From: Chryseobacterium sp.
Lineage (GTDB): Bacteria; Bacteroidota; Bacteroidia; Flavobacteriales; Weeksellaceae
NCBI RefSeq assembly: GCF_019236175.1
Contig: NZ_JAFAJM010000019.1
Location: 186,001-250,000, forward strand
Length of the DNA stretch: 64,000 nt
Reading direction: 5' to 3'
Every line of letters begins with the position of its first letter. The stretch's first letter is position 1. Positions 9,320 through 18,607 of this stretch are shown here, in pieces. The notes under the pieces were generated by a model. That model was not told the origin of the DNA and ran no database searches. It saw only the letters and a program-made list of their open reading frames with translations. A program made the translations under genes and the position numbers.

Positions 9320-10960
9320 CTACCATGGCTGTTCTCCCGGTGAATTCTCAATATTTTTATAATTATTCCTCAGCATTCTCAATGCCGTTGTTCCATTAAT
9401 AAACCTACAGTCACTATACTTTGAATTCAGGATGACATTATTCTCAATTTCCTGAGTAGACTGGCCTGCTCCTCCTTCTGAGAAAATTCCCCAGGTCATC
9501 ATTCCGTTTCCTCTTATTTTATTATGTCTGATGGCGATTTCATTATTATTTCCTTCCACCAGCTTAATCCCTGCTAACCGTCCTTCATTTGCTGCATTTT
9601 TAGTACCCGGATTTTCAACAATATTAAAGGATACGTTCAGAAGATTATTATTGGATTCAATCAAAATCCCGTTTTCTCCGGATGTCTGAACATTGTTATG
9701 GGAAACATCTACCCCTTTAGCATGAGAAACATATAATCCCACATTCCCAATATCATTGATTACATTATTGGAAATCACCCCGCCCTCAACATGTCTGATG
9801 TTAATTCCGTGCTGCTTTGCATTTCTCACTACATTTCCAGTGACCACCACATTTCTGGCAATAAGTTGGTAAGGTGCTTCTTTATTGGTATTATTAATAA
9901 GAATCCCGTCTCCTGCTGCCGGAATATAATCCTTTTTAGGATCAAGTGTTCCAACAAGCGCCTCATCGATCACAGTTCCCGCATTGTCTACAATATTATT
10001 CGAAATCACAATATTATGGCAGACATAATTCGGATAATCCTCCTGATCATAATTCTGTAATTTAATTCCAATCCCCTTTGTATTGCGGACTCTGTTTCCC
10101 AGTACCGTCATATTTGATATGCCGGCATCCAGATACATTCCGTGTTCCAGGATCGTATTTTCGATATCATTATCGGAAATGGTTACAAACGCTGAATTTT
10201 CAGCAATGATGAGCCCTTGTGATGAATTTTTAAAATAATTCTGAACGACATTTATATTTTTTCCTCCGACCGCGATTCCGGCATTGTCTTTTTTTCCCAG
10301 CCCTATTTTCGCCCAGTCTTCCGTAAACTCATTTTCAACACGGTTCTGTTTAAACGTAAGATCAACCATATTTCTTAAACCTGAGACTCCGGCATAGGTG
10401 AAATTTTTAAACAGGTTTTTCTCGATCCTGATATTCTGAGCTCCATAACAATAAATTCCAACGGCTTTAGAACTGGACGCCAGATCATAATCATAATCGG
10501 TTTTTAAACCTTCCAGAAAAAATCCTTTTATCGATATATTCTTTTTTGCGGTACAATTAAAAATCTCAGTATTCTTTTTATTCTGTTTTATTTTACACTG
10601 ATCGGATAATAGCCTTTGATTAGACTGAAGAAAAAGCGCCCCTGAAATCTCAAGAGAAATTTTTCCAAAGAAGGTATCATAACCCAGCTGCAAAATTGTG
10701 TTGAGGCGCTCTGCTGTCAACTGATCAGAAAGACCCTGAATACCCCACCACAGAACATTGACATATCCCGTCCATTGTCTTTTATAAAAGTCATTTCCTT
10801 TTTTACGGTAAACCGCGCCATCTCCGTTGCCTGTAGCAGGCACTCCTGTATTTGTCTTTTTATAAATTACCGGTTCAAAGGTGTAACTGTCTATCAGGTT
10901 TACCTCATCATCATTAGGAAAAGTACTTCCCTGTGCAAAAAAAGCTTCTGTGTAAATCAT
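9320..10960 (-). CDS. Right-handed parallel beta-helix repeat protein
   Basis: A 546-residue protein made largely of NosD/pectate-lyase-like repeats, with recurring units such as NVVVTGNVVRNAKQHGINIRHVEGGVISNNVINDIG and ladders of Asn. The N-terminal 110 residues are not helical repeats and include NDFYKRQWTGYVNVLWWGIQG. No classical signal peptide is visible, so the location is uncertain. Such folds bind or cleave polysaccharide or form surface and phage-tail fibres, but no catalytic triad can be assigned here. It is monocistronic on the minus strand. Confidence 0.8.
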   Translation of the reverse strand: MIYTEAFFAQGSTFPNDDEVNLIDSYTFEPVIYKKTNTGVPATGNGDGAVYRKKGNDFYKRQWTGYVNVLWWGIQGLSDQLTAERLNTILQLGYDTFFGKISLEISGALFLQSNQRLLSDQCKIKQNKKNTEIFNCTAKKNISIKGFFLEGLKTDYDYDLASSSKAVGIYCYGAQNIRIEKNLFKNFTYAGVSGLRNMVDLTFKQNRVENEFTEDWAKIGLGKKDNAGIAVGGKNINVVQNYFKNSSQGLIIAENSAFVTISDNDIENTILEHGMYLDAGISNMTVLGNRVRNTKGIGIKLQNYDQEDYPNYVCHNIVISNNIVDNAGTVIDEALVGTLDPKKDYIPAAGDGILINNTNKEAPYQLIARNVVVTGNVVRNAKQHGINIRHVEGGVISNNVINDIGNVGLYVSHAKGVDVSHNNVQTSGENGILIESNNNLLNVSFNIVENPGTKNAANEGRLAGIKLVEGNNNEIAIRHNKIRGNGMMTWGIFSEGGAGQSTQEIENNVILNSKYSDCRFINGTTALRMLRNNYKNIENSPGEQPW

Positions 10961-11079
10961 ATTTTGTTTTTAAATGGTTACAATTGATTCCCGAAAGAAT
11001 CTGAAACAAAAATATTCACTGACAGCGCCAAAACCTGACGTGTTTTTTACAAAAGGCATATAAATGATGTATGCATGAA

Positions 11080-11107
11080 AAAGGCTTCCGGTGAACCGGA
11101 AGCCTTT
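11080..11107. terminator. Terminator of the YceI-family gene
   Basis: A 13-bp perfect stem (11080-11092 with 11095-11107) with a 2-base loop, immediately downstream of the minus-strand YceI gene. Confidence 0.85.
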
Positions 11108-11124
11108 AAACTATTTTCTGACCA

Positions 11125-11694
11125 TTATTGTTTTACCAATTCGAAGTAGGTATTGATTTCAACATCTTTTGCAACCCCTGCACCGGTAGGATCATATTTA
11201 ATATCATAATCCAGACGGTTGATCGCAAATTTTGCCTGAACTCCCATCACTTCTTTTCCGTTTTTATTTTTGGTAATTCCGCCAAATGTTACCGGAATGC
11301 TGATATCCTTCTGTACATCTTTGATCGTTAATCTTGCTTTTAAGGTATAATTACCGTTTTTATCTTTGGTGAGGACATTTCCTTCCAGTAAAATTTCAGG
11401 ATATTTGCCGGATCCGAAAAACTCATCACTTCTCAGGTGTTTGTCTCTCATGTCTACTCCCGTATTAATGGTTTCGGAAAATACGGTCATATTAAAAACA
11501 GCGCCCTCCAGATTTGCTCCTTTTGTCTCTACTTTACCGTCAAACTTGTCAAATCTTCCCTGAACAAAACTGATCCCCATATGTTTAATCGTAAAATTCA
11601 CGGAAGAGTGCATAGGATCTACAGCCCATGTTCCCTGTGCAAAACTTAGGATACTGAATAATGCGAACACGAAAGATAAAAGTACTTTTTTCAT
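11125..11694 (-). CDS. YceI-family secreted lipid-binding protein
   Basis: A 189-residue protein with a signal peptide ending near SFAQG, then the YceI lipocalin-like barrel. Signatures are WAVDPMHSSVNFTIKHMGIS, the metal/lipid-pocket region, and DVQKDISIPVTFGG. YceI proteins bind isoprenoid-type lipids in the periplasm and often accompany respiratory or stress functions. The gene stands alone with its own strong terminator and diverges from radA. Confidence 0.92.
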   Translation of the reverse strand: MKKVLLSFVFALFSILSFAQGTWAVDPMHSSVNFTIKHMGISFVQGRFDKFDGKVETKGANLEGAVFNMTVFSETINTGVDMRDKHLRSDEFFGSGKYPEILLEGNVLTKDKNGNYTLKARLTIKDVQKDISIPVTFGGITKNKNGKEVMGVQAKFAINRLDYDIKYDPTGAGVAKDVEINTYFELVKQ

Positions 11695-11825
11695 TGTAAT
11701 TATATTTTACATTAATATTTTAATTTAATAAAGCTAAGATATAAAAGATATCCCTGAATTTAATGGATATTATTTTTAAAACATAAATCCCGTAGAAAAC
11801 CACCGAAGAAAAATTCATTTTTTTT

Positions 11826-11833
11826 ATAACTTC
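11826..11833 (+). promoter_or_regulatory. Putative -7 box of radA
   Basis: TAACTTCG, one base from TAnnTTTG, lies 6 bp before the radA ATG, so the leader would be extremely short. Confidence 0.4.
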
Positions 11834-11838
11834 GCAGT

Positions 11839-13188
11839 ATGGCAAAACTGAAAACAGCATATTTCTGTCAAAACTGCGGCTCCCAATATTCACAATGGAT
11901 GGGACAATGCAAAAATTGCGGTCAATGGAATACTTTAGTAGAGGAAATTGTAGAAAAACCTTCTCATAAAACACCTCCATTTTCAAAATCCAAGCAGCAT
12001 GTCATCAACATCATTGAAGTTGAGACGAGTGAAGAACCCAGAATAAAAACGCCTTCGGAAGAACTGAACCGTGTATTGGGCGGCGGTATTGTACTAGGCT
12101 CTGTTACCCTGATCGGAGGGGAACCGGGAATAGGAAAATCTACCCTGCTGTTGCAGCTTGCTTTAAAAATGAAGAAAAAAATCTTCTATGTTTCCGGGGA
12201 AGAAAGTGCCTCTCAAATTAAAATGAGAGCCGACAGGCTTACCGATATACAAAATCCGAACTGTTTTCTGTTTACGGAAACCTCATTAGAAAAAATTCTT
12301 CATGAGGCCAAAAAACTGGAACCGGATTTTATGATCATCGATTCTATTCAGACGCTTCAGTCCCAATTGATCGAAAGTTCTCCGGGAACCGTTTCCCAGA
12401 TCAGAGAATGTTCCAATGAAATTATAAAATACGCCAAAGAAACCAGTACTCCTGTATTTCTGGTAGGGCATATCACCAAAGACGGTCAGATTGCAGGACC
12501 AAAAGTTCTTGAACACATGGTAGATGTTGTTTTAAATTTTGACGGCGACCGGAATCATCTTTTCAGACTTTTAAGAGCCAATAAAAACCGTTTTGGTTCC
12601 ACCTCGGAAATCGGGATTTACGAAATGATTTCTCAGGGATTGAAAGAAATCAGAAACCCGTCTGAAATTCTGATCACAAAGAAATTTGAAGAGCTTTCCG
12701 GAAATTCCGTTGCCGTTACACTGGAAGGCAACAGGCCAATGCTATTGGAAATTCAGGCATTGGTGAGTACAGCCGTGTATGGGACTCCGCAAAGAAGTTC
12801 TACGGGATTTGACTCTAAAAGACTAAACATGCTTCTGGCTGTACTTGAAAAGAGAGCAGGTTTTCAGCTAGGTGCCAAAGATGTTTTCCTGAATATCACC
12901 GGAGGTATTAAAACGGATGATCCCGCATTGGATCTGGCAGTAGTAGCTTCCATTCTTTCTTCCAATGAAGATATTGCGATCTCCGAACATTACTGCTTTG
13001 CAGGTGAAATTGGCTTAAGTGGTGAAATTCGTCCGGTAGCACAAATTGAGCAGAGAATTTCAGAGGCTGAAAAATTAGGATATGAAAAAATATTTGTTTC
13101 AAACCTCAATAAAATTCCGAAAAGAAAATTTGGAATCAAGATTGAAGAAGTCAGTAAAGTGGAAGATTTCCATGAAAGGCTTTTTTAA
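11839..13188 (+). CDS. radA: DNA repair protein RadA
   Basis: RadA is a RecA-like branch-migration helicase used in recombinational repair. The 449-residue protein shows the N-terminal C4 zinc finger (CQNCGSQYSQWMGQCKNCGQW), a Walker A in GGEPGIGKSTLLLQ, the RadA-specific KNRFGSTSEIG motif and a C-terminal Lon-like domain (DLAVVASILSS; FAGEIGLSGEIRPV). Length is typical. The next gene downstream is separated by a palindromic intergenic repeat. Confidence 0.97.
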   Translation: MAKLKTAYFCQNCGSQYSQWMGQCKNCGQWNTLVEEIVEKPSHKTPPFSKSKQHVINIIEVETSEEPRIKTPSEELNRVLGGGIVLGSVTLIGGEPGIGKSTLLLQLALKMKKKIFYVSGEESASQIKMRADRLTDIQNPNCFLFTETSLEKILHEAKKLEPDFMIIDSIQTLQSQLIESSPGTVSQIRECSNEIIKYAKETSTPVFLVGHITKDGQIAGPKVLEHMVDVVLNFDGDRNHLFRLLRANKNRFGSTSEIGIYEMISQGLKEIRNPSEILITKKFEELSGNSVAVTLEGNRPMLLEIQALVSTAVYGTPQRSSTGFDSKRLNMLLAVLEKRAGFQLGAKDVFLNITGGIKTDDPALDLAVVASILSSNEDIAISEHYCFAGEIGLSGEIRPVAQIEQRISEAEKLGYEKIFVSNLNKIPKRKFGIKIEEVSKVEDFHERLF

Positions 13189-13219
13189 TTGCCGAATATA
13201 AATTTCCGGCTTAAAAAAA

Positions 13220-13275
13220 ATTGGCCAAAGCCAACGGATAAATAATATATCGTGGAGCGGGCTTTAGCCCGCTCC
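13220..13275. repeat. REP-like double-hairpin intergenic element
   Basis: Two palindromes in tandem: TTGGC-caaa-GCCAA at about 13221-13234, and a 10-bp perfect inverted repeat with a 2-base centre at 13254-13275 (GGAGCGGGCT / AGCCCGCTCC). The G+C content is far above the surrounding sequence. It looks like a dispersed intergenic repeat or a strong hairpin after radA. Confidence 0.6.
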
Positions 13276-13352
13276 TATTGATACCCCGAAAAATATTGAA
13301 ATACCGGAAACATCTTTTATCTTTTAATATTTTTAATTCATACCTTTAATTT

Positions 13353-13946
13353 ATGAATTATCTGGCTCATTCTTTTCTGACTTTTACTGACGGGCAGATT
13401 GTAGGACAATTTCTTGAAGATTTTATCCGGAACAGGGATCGTTTTTCTTTTCCGAAAAATATTCAGGACGGGATTACACTGCACAGGGCCATAGATACTT
13501 TTACAGATTCTCATCCTGCCATTCATGAGGCCAAAAAGGCATTTGCTCCTCTTGTAAGATTATACGCCGGAGCATTTGTAGATGTTTCTATGGATTATTT
13601 TGTTGCCAATGATCTTTCCCTGAATTCTTTAACCGGATGGAAATCTCATTCATTGCGGGTATACAGGGTATTGCATGAAAATGAAAAATGGCTTCCCGAG
13701 CATTTCAAAAAAATGCTGGTCAAAATGGAACAGGATGACTGGTTGTACAACTATCGTGAAGACTGGGGGATAAAATTCAGTATTCAGAATGTTCTTAATA
13801 AAGCCCGATATCTGGATAAAGACATTCCTGTTTTTGAAGCTTTTTTAAAAAACAAAGAACGGCTTCAACAATGTTATGATGATTTTTTTCCTGATCTGAC
13901 CGCTCATGTGAAAGGAATCAACGCATTACTACAGTTAGAAAAATAA
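13353..13946 (+). CDS. Acyl carrier protein phosphodiesterase-like protein
   Basis: A 197-residue protein resembling the ACP phosphodiesterase (AcpH) family: MNYLAHSFLTF at the start, DFIRNRDRFSFPKNIQDGITLHRAIDTFTDSHP, and FVDVSMDYFVAND with His/Asp residues placed as in HD-like metal-binding enzymes. Family members remove the phosphopantetheine arm from acyl carrier protein. In many Bacteroidota the true activity is untested. It ends just before a strong bidirectional terminator. Confidence 0.85.
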   Translation: MNYLAHSFLTFTDGQIVGQFLEDFIRNRDRFSFPKNIQDGITLHRAIDTFTDSHPAIHEAKKAFAPLVRLYAGAFVDVSMDYFVANDLSLNSLTGWKSHSLRVYRVLHENEKWLPEHFKKMLVKMEQDDWLYNYREDWGIKFSIQNVLNKARYLDKDIPVFEAFLKNKERLQQCYDDFFPDLTAHVKGINALLQLEK

Positions 13947-13951
13947 CAATA

Positions 13952-13983
13952 AAAAAGCAGCTATGGAACTATAGCTGCTTTTT
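13952..13983. terminator. Bidirectional terminator
   Basis: A 13-bp perfect stem (13952-13964 with 13971-13983), A-rich on the left and T-rich on the right, between two convergent genes. Confidence 0.85.
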
Positions 13984-13984
13984 A

Positions 13985-14500
13985 TTAAAATTGTTTGTAT
14001 AAATAACGGTTAGGATAGGTCAGTTTTTCACTTTTCCTTTCTCCGCCCACGATTATATGGACAATATTGATCTGATCATCAAATAAATTATAAAGGAAAC
14101 TTACGGCTGCTTCCACTTTTTTAGGATGGGCAACCGGCTCTGATTCCAGAAAGATATTCACGGATTCATGATCTTCTTCGTAACCTATATAATTGACTTT
14201 TAAAAATTTATTATCTGATTTTAGTTTAAAATATTCCTGACAATACTTCTGCAGAGCTTCACTGAGCTGAGTTTTGTATTTCGCATCATTAAAATGAAAA
14301 GTACTGCCGTATTTTTTACTTAAACCATCCTCCATATCATCCAGAAAAAACCTTCCGGTTACTTCAAATGTTTTTGACTTTGCATTATAATTGATCTCCA
14401 CAGATCCTACATGATAAGGATGAACAGCTTCAGCTCTTGCAAAACTCTGAAAGATAACCGTCATTGACAAGAACAGTCCAAACAAAAATCTACCCAACAT
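13985..14500 (-). CDS. DUF6702-like secreted/periplasmic protein
   Basis: A 171-residue protein starting at ATG 14500, with an uncleaved or cleavable N-terminal signal (GRFLFGLFLSMTVIFQSFARAEA). It is followed by HPYHVGSVEINYNAKSKTFEV, the usual opening of the flavobacterial DUF6702 group often found next to M1 peptidases. An M1 peptidase gene lies about 4 kb away here, with the subtilase gene between. Function is unknown. The longer frame (to 14539) would put extra hydrophobic residues before the signal peptide, so the inner ATG is preferred. Confidence 0.65.
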   Translation of the reverse strand: MLGRFLFGLFLSMTVIFQSFARAEAVHPYHVGSVEINYNAKSKTFEVTGRFFLDDMEDGLSKKYGSTFHFNDAKYKTQLSEALQKYCQEYFKLKSDNKFLKVNYIGYEEDHESVNIFLESEPVAHPKKVEAAVSFLYNLFDDQINIVHIIVGGERKSEKLTYPNRYLYKQF

Positions 14501-14580
14501 TACTTTTATAATTTTAAACAAATATAAAAAAAGCAGCAATTATAAAAACTGCTGCTCTCTTTTGATAAGGTTAATTAAGG

Positions 14581-17500
14581 TTATTCTTTAACGATTTTTT
14601 TCGTGATTTTTGTATTGTCATTCAATGTAATTGTAAACAGATATATTCCTTTTACAAGGCCTGAAACATCAATTTTATTTGAATTGGTTTCTACATTGGC
14701 TGTTTTAATTAATTTTCCTGAAGCATCATAAATTGCCACTGCAGCTTTAGAATATCTTCCTAAAATAATATTTACATAATCTTTAGCCGGATTAGGAGTA
14801 ACATTCACCTCCGAATTAAGCTTAACATCTGCGGTACCTAAAGCAGATGTTGTTTTAACAAAATATCCGCCGAAACCTGTAGTCTGGAAACTCACTTCCC
14901 AATACTGATATGTATCATTCCATACAATATCGGCAATATTAGGAGCAATCACTGTTGCCGCACCACCGAAAGAAGCTGTTGTTCCTACATTTCCTGCGCT
15001 TGTTCCTGTATATTTTTCAATGATAAGATTCGCTTTGTTGGCAACATCAGCAGGAGAAGTAGGCAATTTCGTAGCATTGGTTAGATTATAAGCATCAAAA
15101 TCAGCCTGTTTAAAATACAAGGTCACTTTTCCTGTCGCTAAAGCGGCATCTGTTGCCGGGTTAATTTCAAATCTTCTCGCCACATAGTTGGGCTGAGCAT
15201 TATCTACCCATACTTTTGAGGTCACATTTCCTGTTACAGTACTTGCGGTTTCTTTTTCTACCCTTGCAATAAACTGACAGTTATTGGTAAAATAATTATA
15301 TCCTGAAGCCACGGCAGCTGTTTTCGTCTGATTAGCCGTAGCCAGATTTTTAACTTCCGCTACATTTTCATACACTGTAGCTCTCATTTTAAGATCAAAA
15401 GTTCTGGTATTCCAGTTGGTACCGTCTGTTGATGTTTTACTGCGTCCGCTTACGGCAATTGCTTCATTTTTCACGGCTACCCTTCCACCAAGGCCATTGA
15501 TCACGATATAAAAATCTTTCCCTGTAGCAACCTGAACATTTAAAGCAGATAAATCAATATAATTCCAGCTGAATCTCTGAATATCGTTTACCCAGGAATT
15601 TACTGTTTTAGTCGCAATAATATCTCCCGGATCACCATTGGCATTTACTTTTCTGATCTGAATATCAACGGCCATATCACTAGGAATTGTAGATGTTCCT
15701 GTTGTAAACGAGAAACCACCCAGCTTTCCTGTTAATGTCGGGGTATATCGGACAGCTAAAGCTGTATTATCAAAATAAGTATTATTTTCTGTATTGGCGA
15801 TAATATAAGGCTCATCATAAGTCACCACTTCAAAATTGGATTTTACACATCCTAATTCATCGGTAACAGCCTTATAAATATCCAGTTTTCCGTAGCCCCA
15901 TCTTGTATTGGGAACAATTCCGGTGGCCCCATCCTGTCTCGCATTCCCGGTAAGACGGGACTTCACCTGTGCCGCCGTTAAAGCGGGATTAGCCTGAAGC
16001 AGTAAACCAACGGCTCCTGCTACCCCTGGCGAAGACATACTTGTTCCCTGGTTTTTCACATAATAATTGGTCCCGAAAATAATATCCGAAGCTCCCGGAG
16101 CAGAATCAGAAGACCTTGAAGATATAACATTCTGGCCTGAGCCTGCAATATCCGGTTTCTGAAAGCCATCCACGCGAGGTCCCTGAGCACTGAACGAAGA
16201 AATGGATTCCTGCGGAGTTAAGGTATAATACCCTCCTGCTGTTGTATACCAGCTTGCTCTTCCCATATAAGAAGCCACTGTAATGGCACTGGATGCATTC
16301 CCCGGACTTCCTACGATATATTCATTATCTCCGTTTTGCAAAGTAGTGGTTACTCCCTGGCTGTAAAGCCATCCATGAGAGGTGATCTGCTGTGTTCCGT
16401 TATTGGTAATATCTAAAGTATAAGTTCCCTGGCTATTGACCGTAGATCCTGAAACTCTGCTTATCACCAGCTGGACGTAGCGTTTATTATTATCATTCCC
16501 CCAGTAATTATACATAGAGGCAGTAAAACCACCACCTAATATACTGTGAGCGGTAGTTGTGCTTATATTCTGCGTATACTGCTGTCCGTCAGGGGCAGTT
16601 AATTTAGCGGTTACCGGAGAATTATCATTAGCATACATAATAAATGAAAATACAGATGCTGCTGAAGTATTACTTCCCACCGTAAATGTATAAGATTGTG
16701 TAGCATTCGGATCTATGGTAACTTTTCGGTGAAGATTGGCTCCATAATCATTTCCTGCGGAAATTACGACTACCCTTCCCGGGCCTGATGCAGTAAAATC
16801 ATTCACGGCCACTTCATGAGAAGAGGTACCGTCATGAGCACTCGCCTGTCCACCGATACTCATATTGACAACGATGGGTTTATTGAGAGCAGTGGCTACA
16901 TTTTTAAAATAAGTTAATGCATTGATGGTATTGGTTGTCGGGAAAGATCCGTTTCCTCCTTTTACAAACACAATATCCGCTTCAGAAGAAAATCCTTTAT
17001 GTCTTTTATCTGCGAATGCAGCTCCGTTTCCTGCAGCGGTACCGGAAACGTGGGTTCCATGTCCGTTACTATCATTTTCACGCACAAAACCTGCCGGCGT
17101 ACCATCCAGCTCATCTTCAATCTGGGCTCTGGTATATTCTACTCCTGTTGTAAATCCTGCAGGCGCAGTCTCTGTGCCTTGTGCTGTAAGCGTCTGATCC
17201 CAAATTGAAACAATTCTGCTTTTGGTCTGGTCACTTGCTTTTCTAAAATCAGGATGTTTCCAATCGATACCGGTATCAAAAATCCCTACCAGAACTCCGG
17301 TTCCGTTATAAGCCGTATTATTGAAAACCCCATCCTGCAAAAGACTTGCGCCGGACTGGGCTCTGCTTACATCATTATGAGCTTCATCAAATGTAGGTGC
17401 CATTACGGAAGTTACATAAGGAAGATTCATCAGTTTTTCAATATCTTCAAGACTTACCAAAGCTGTAGAAAAAGTAGGAAGCTGGCTCTGAACCAGGAAT

Positions 17501-17817
17501 CCGTCAGCTTTTAATTTTTCCGGTTCTTTTGTATAAATAATACATGAATACATCGTTTGAGCTCCTTTTGAAGTCACCACCAGATGCTGATCCAGTTTCA
17601 TATCTGCACGTTCCAAATCTCTCACAACGTTTCCTTTCGCCAGATTTTCTTTATTTTTCAACAAAGTATCAAAACGAGAATCCAACTTTTGTACCTGCCC
17701 GTAAAAAGCATAAGAGTACAAACCTAAAAAAGCAGCAGTAGCATTTCTGAGAAGCTTCGCTCCTCCATACGAAATGTTTACTTTTGCAGGAAGTAATTTT
17801 TTAATATCCATTTTCAT
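14581..17817 (-). CDS. Secreted S8 family (subtilisin-like) peptidase with T9SS sorting domain
   Basis: A protein of about 1078 residues, exported and attached or released by the type IX secretion system. The catalytic triad is visible: Asp near residue 181 (GIFDTGIDWKHPDF), His near 255 (DSNGHGTHVSGTAAG) and Ser near 593 (QGTSMSSPGVAGAVG). A PA-like or beta-sandwich insertion separates His and Ser. The C-terminus carries a typical type A sorting domain (VNVTPNPAKDYVNI ... GIYLFTITLNDNTKITKKIVKE). Of the possible starts at 17841, 17817 and 17811, an ATG at 17817 or 17811 precedes the signal-like region best. Confidence 0.93.
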   Translation of the reverse strand: MKMDIKKLLPAKVNISYGGAKLLRNATAAFLGLYSYAFYGQVQKLDSRFDTLLKNKENLAKGNVVRDLERADMKLDQHLVVTSKGAQTMYSCIIYTKEPEKLKADGFLVQSQLPTFSTALVSLEDIEKLMNLPYVTSVMAPTFDEAHNDVSRAQSGASLLQDGVFNNTAYNGTGVLVGIFDTGIDWKHPDFRKASDQTKSRIVSIWDQTLTAQGTETAPAGFTTGVEYTRAQIEDELDGTPAGFVRENDSNGHGTHVSGTAAGNGAAFADKRHKGFSSEADIVFVKGGNGSFPTTNTINALTYFKNVATALNKPIVVNMSIGGQASAHDGTSSHEVAVNDFTASGPGRVVVISAGNDYGANLHRKVTIDPNATQSYTFTVGSNTSAASVFSFIMYANDNSPVTAKLTAPDGQQYTQNISTTTAHSILGGGFTASMYNYWGNDNNKRYVQLVISRVSGSTVNSQGTYTLDITNNGTQQITSHGWLYSQGVTTTLQNGDNEYIVGSPGNASSAITVASYMGRASWYTTAGGYYTLTPQESISSFSAQGPRVDGFQKPDIAGSGQNVISSRSSDSAPGASDIIFGTNYYVKNQGTSMSSPGVAGAVGLLLQANPALTAAQVKSRLTGNARQDGATGIVPNTRWGYGKLDIYKAVTDELGCVKSNFEVVTYDEPYIIANTENNTYFDNTALAVRYTPTLTGKLGGFSFTTGTSTIPSDMAVDIQIRKVNANGDPGDIIATKTVNSWVNDIQRFSWNYIDLSALNVQVATGKDFYIVINGLGGRVAVKNEAIAVSGRSKTSTDGTNWNTRTFDLKMRATVYENVAEVKNLATANQTKTAAVASGYNYFTNNCQFIARVEKETASTVTGNVTSKVWVDNAQPNYVARRFEINPATDAALATGKVTLYFKQADFDAYNLTNATKLPTSPADVANKANLIIEKYTGTSAGNVGTTASFGGAATVIAPNIADIVWNDTYQYWEVSFQTTGFGGYFVKTTSALGTADVKLNSEVNVTPNPAKDYVNIILGRYSKAAVAIYDASGKLIKTANVETNSNKIDVSGLVKGIYLFTITLNDNTKITKKIVKE

Positions 17818-17961
17818 TTTTTTGATCCTACAATTATACAATTTTTATTTTAAAAACCTTTTATATAAAGTATTAATAATTAAAAATCATAAAATACCAA
17901 TAATAATCAAAATAAATTTCTATTTAACATAATATTCTAAATTTAAAAACTCATATTCCAA

Positions 17962-18540
17962 ATGCAGGATTTTCTATTTTATTTACACCTTGGCTGGGAA
18001 CATATCATTTCTCTGGACGCCCTTGATCATCAGCTGTTTGTCTTAGCATTGATTGCAGTCTATTCTTATAGTGACTGGAAAAAGATTCTGATTCTGGTGA
18101 CCGCCTTTACAATCGGACATTCTATTACGTTAGCTTTAAGCATTCTGGATGTTTTCAGAGTCCCTTCAGACTGGGTTGAATTTTTGATTCCACTGACTAT
18201 TGTTCTGACTTCTCTGGATAATATCATTATGAAAAATCAGAAACAGACCCTGATGCGGGCCAATTATTATCTCGCACTCATCTTCGGTCTTGTTCATGGC
18301 ATGGGATTCGCCAATACAGCCAGGGTGATGATTGCTAAAAGCCAGGGAATAGCCATTCCTCTTCTGGGGTTCAATATAGGGCTTGAACTGGGGCAGATTG
18401 TCATTGTTTTTGCAATCCTGGTTATTTTATTTATGCTGCTCAATATTTTTAAAGTGAACAAAAAAGACTGGATTCTTTTTGTCTCTTCCGGGGTATTCGC
18501 TTTATCTCTGAAAATGACTTTGGAAAGAATCCCTTTTTAA
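17962..18540 (+). CDS. HupE/UreJ-like membrane protein
   Basis: A 192-residue polytopic protein with five to six hydrophobic segments. Conserved His-containing motifs include HLGWEHIISLDALDHQLF near the N-terminus, TIGHSITLALS, and GLVHGMGFANT. These match the HupE/UreJ_2 group, thought to handle nickel or another metal, although the substrate is unproven in flavobacteria. The gene is followed 67 bp later by a promoter-preceded M1 peptidase gene. Confidence 0.82.
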   Translation: MQDFLFYLHLGWEHIISLDALDHQLFVLALIAVYSYSDWKKILILVTAFTIGHSITLALSILDVFRVPSDWVEFLIPLTIVLTSLDNIIMKNQKQTLMRANYYLALIFGLVHGMGFANTARVMIAKSQGIAIPLLGFNIGLELGQIVIVFAILVILFMLLNIFKVNKKDWILFVSSGVFALSLKMTLERIPF

Positions 18541-18552
18541 TGCGGAAATATT

Positions 18553-18584
18553 TTGATTATTTCAACAGCTTATTACTATCTTTG
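18553..18584 (+). promoter_or_regulatory. Bacteroidota promoter of the M1 peptidase gene
   Basis: TTG at 18553-18555, 21 bases, then an exact TAnnTTTG box (TATCTTTG, 18577-18584), 23 bp before the ATG at 18608. Confidence 0.75.
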
Positions 18585-18607
18585 ATGATTATTAAATCAT
18601 TTCGGTT

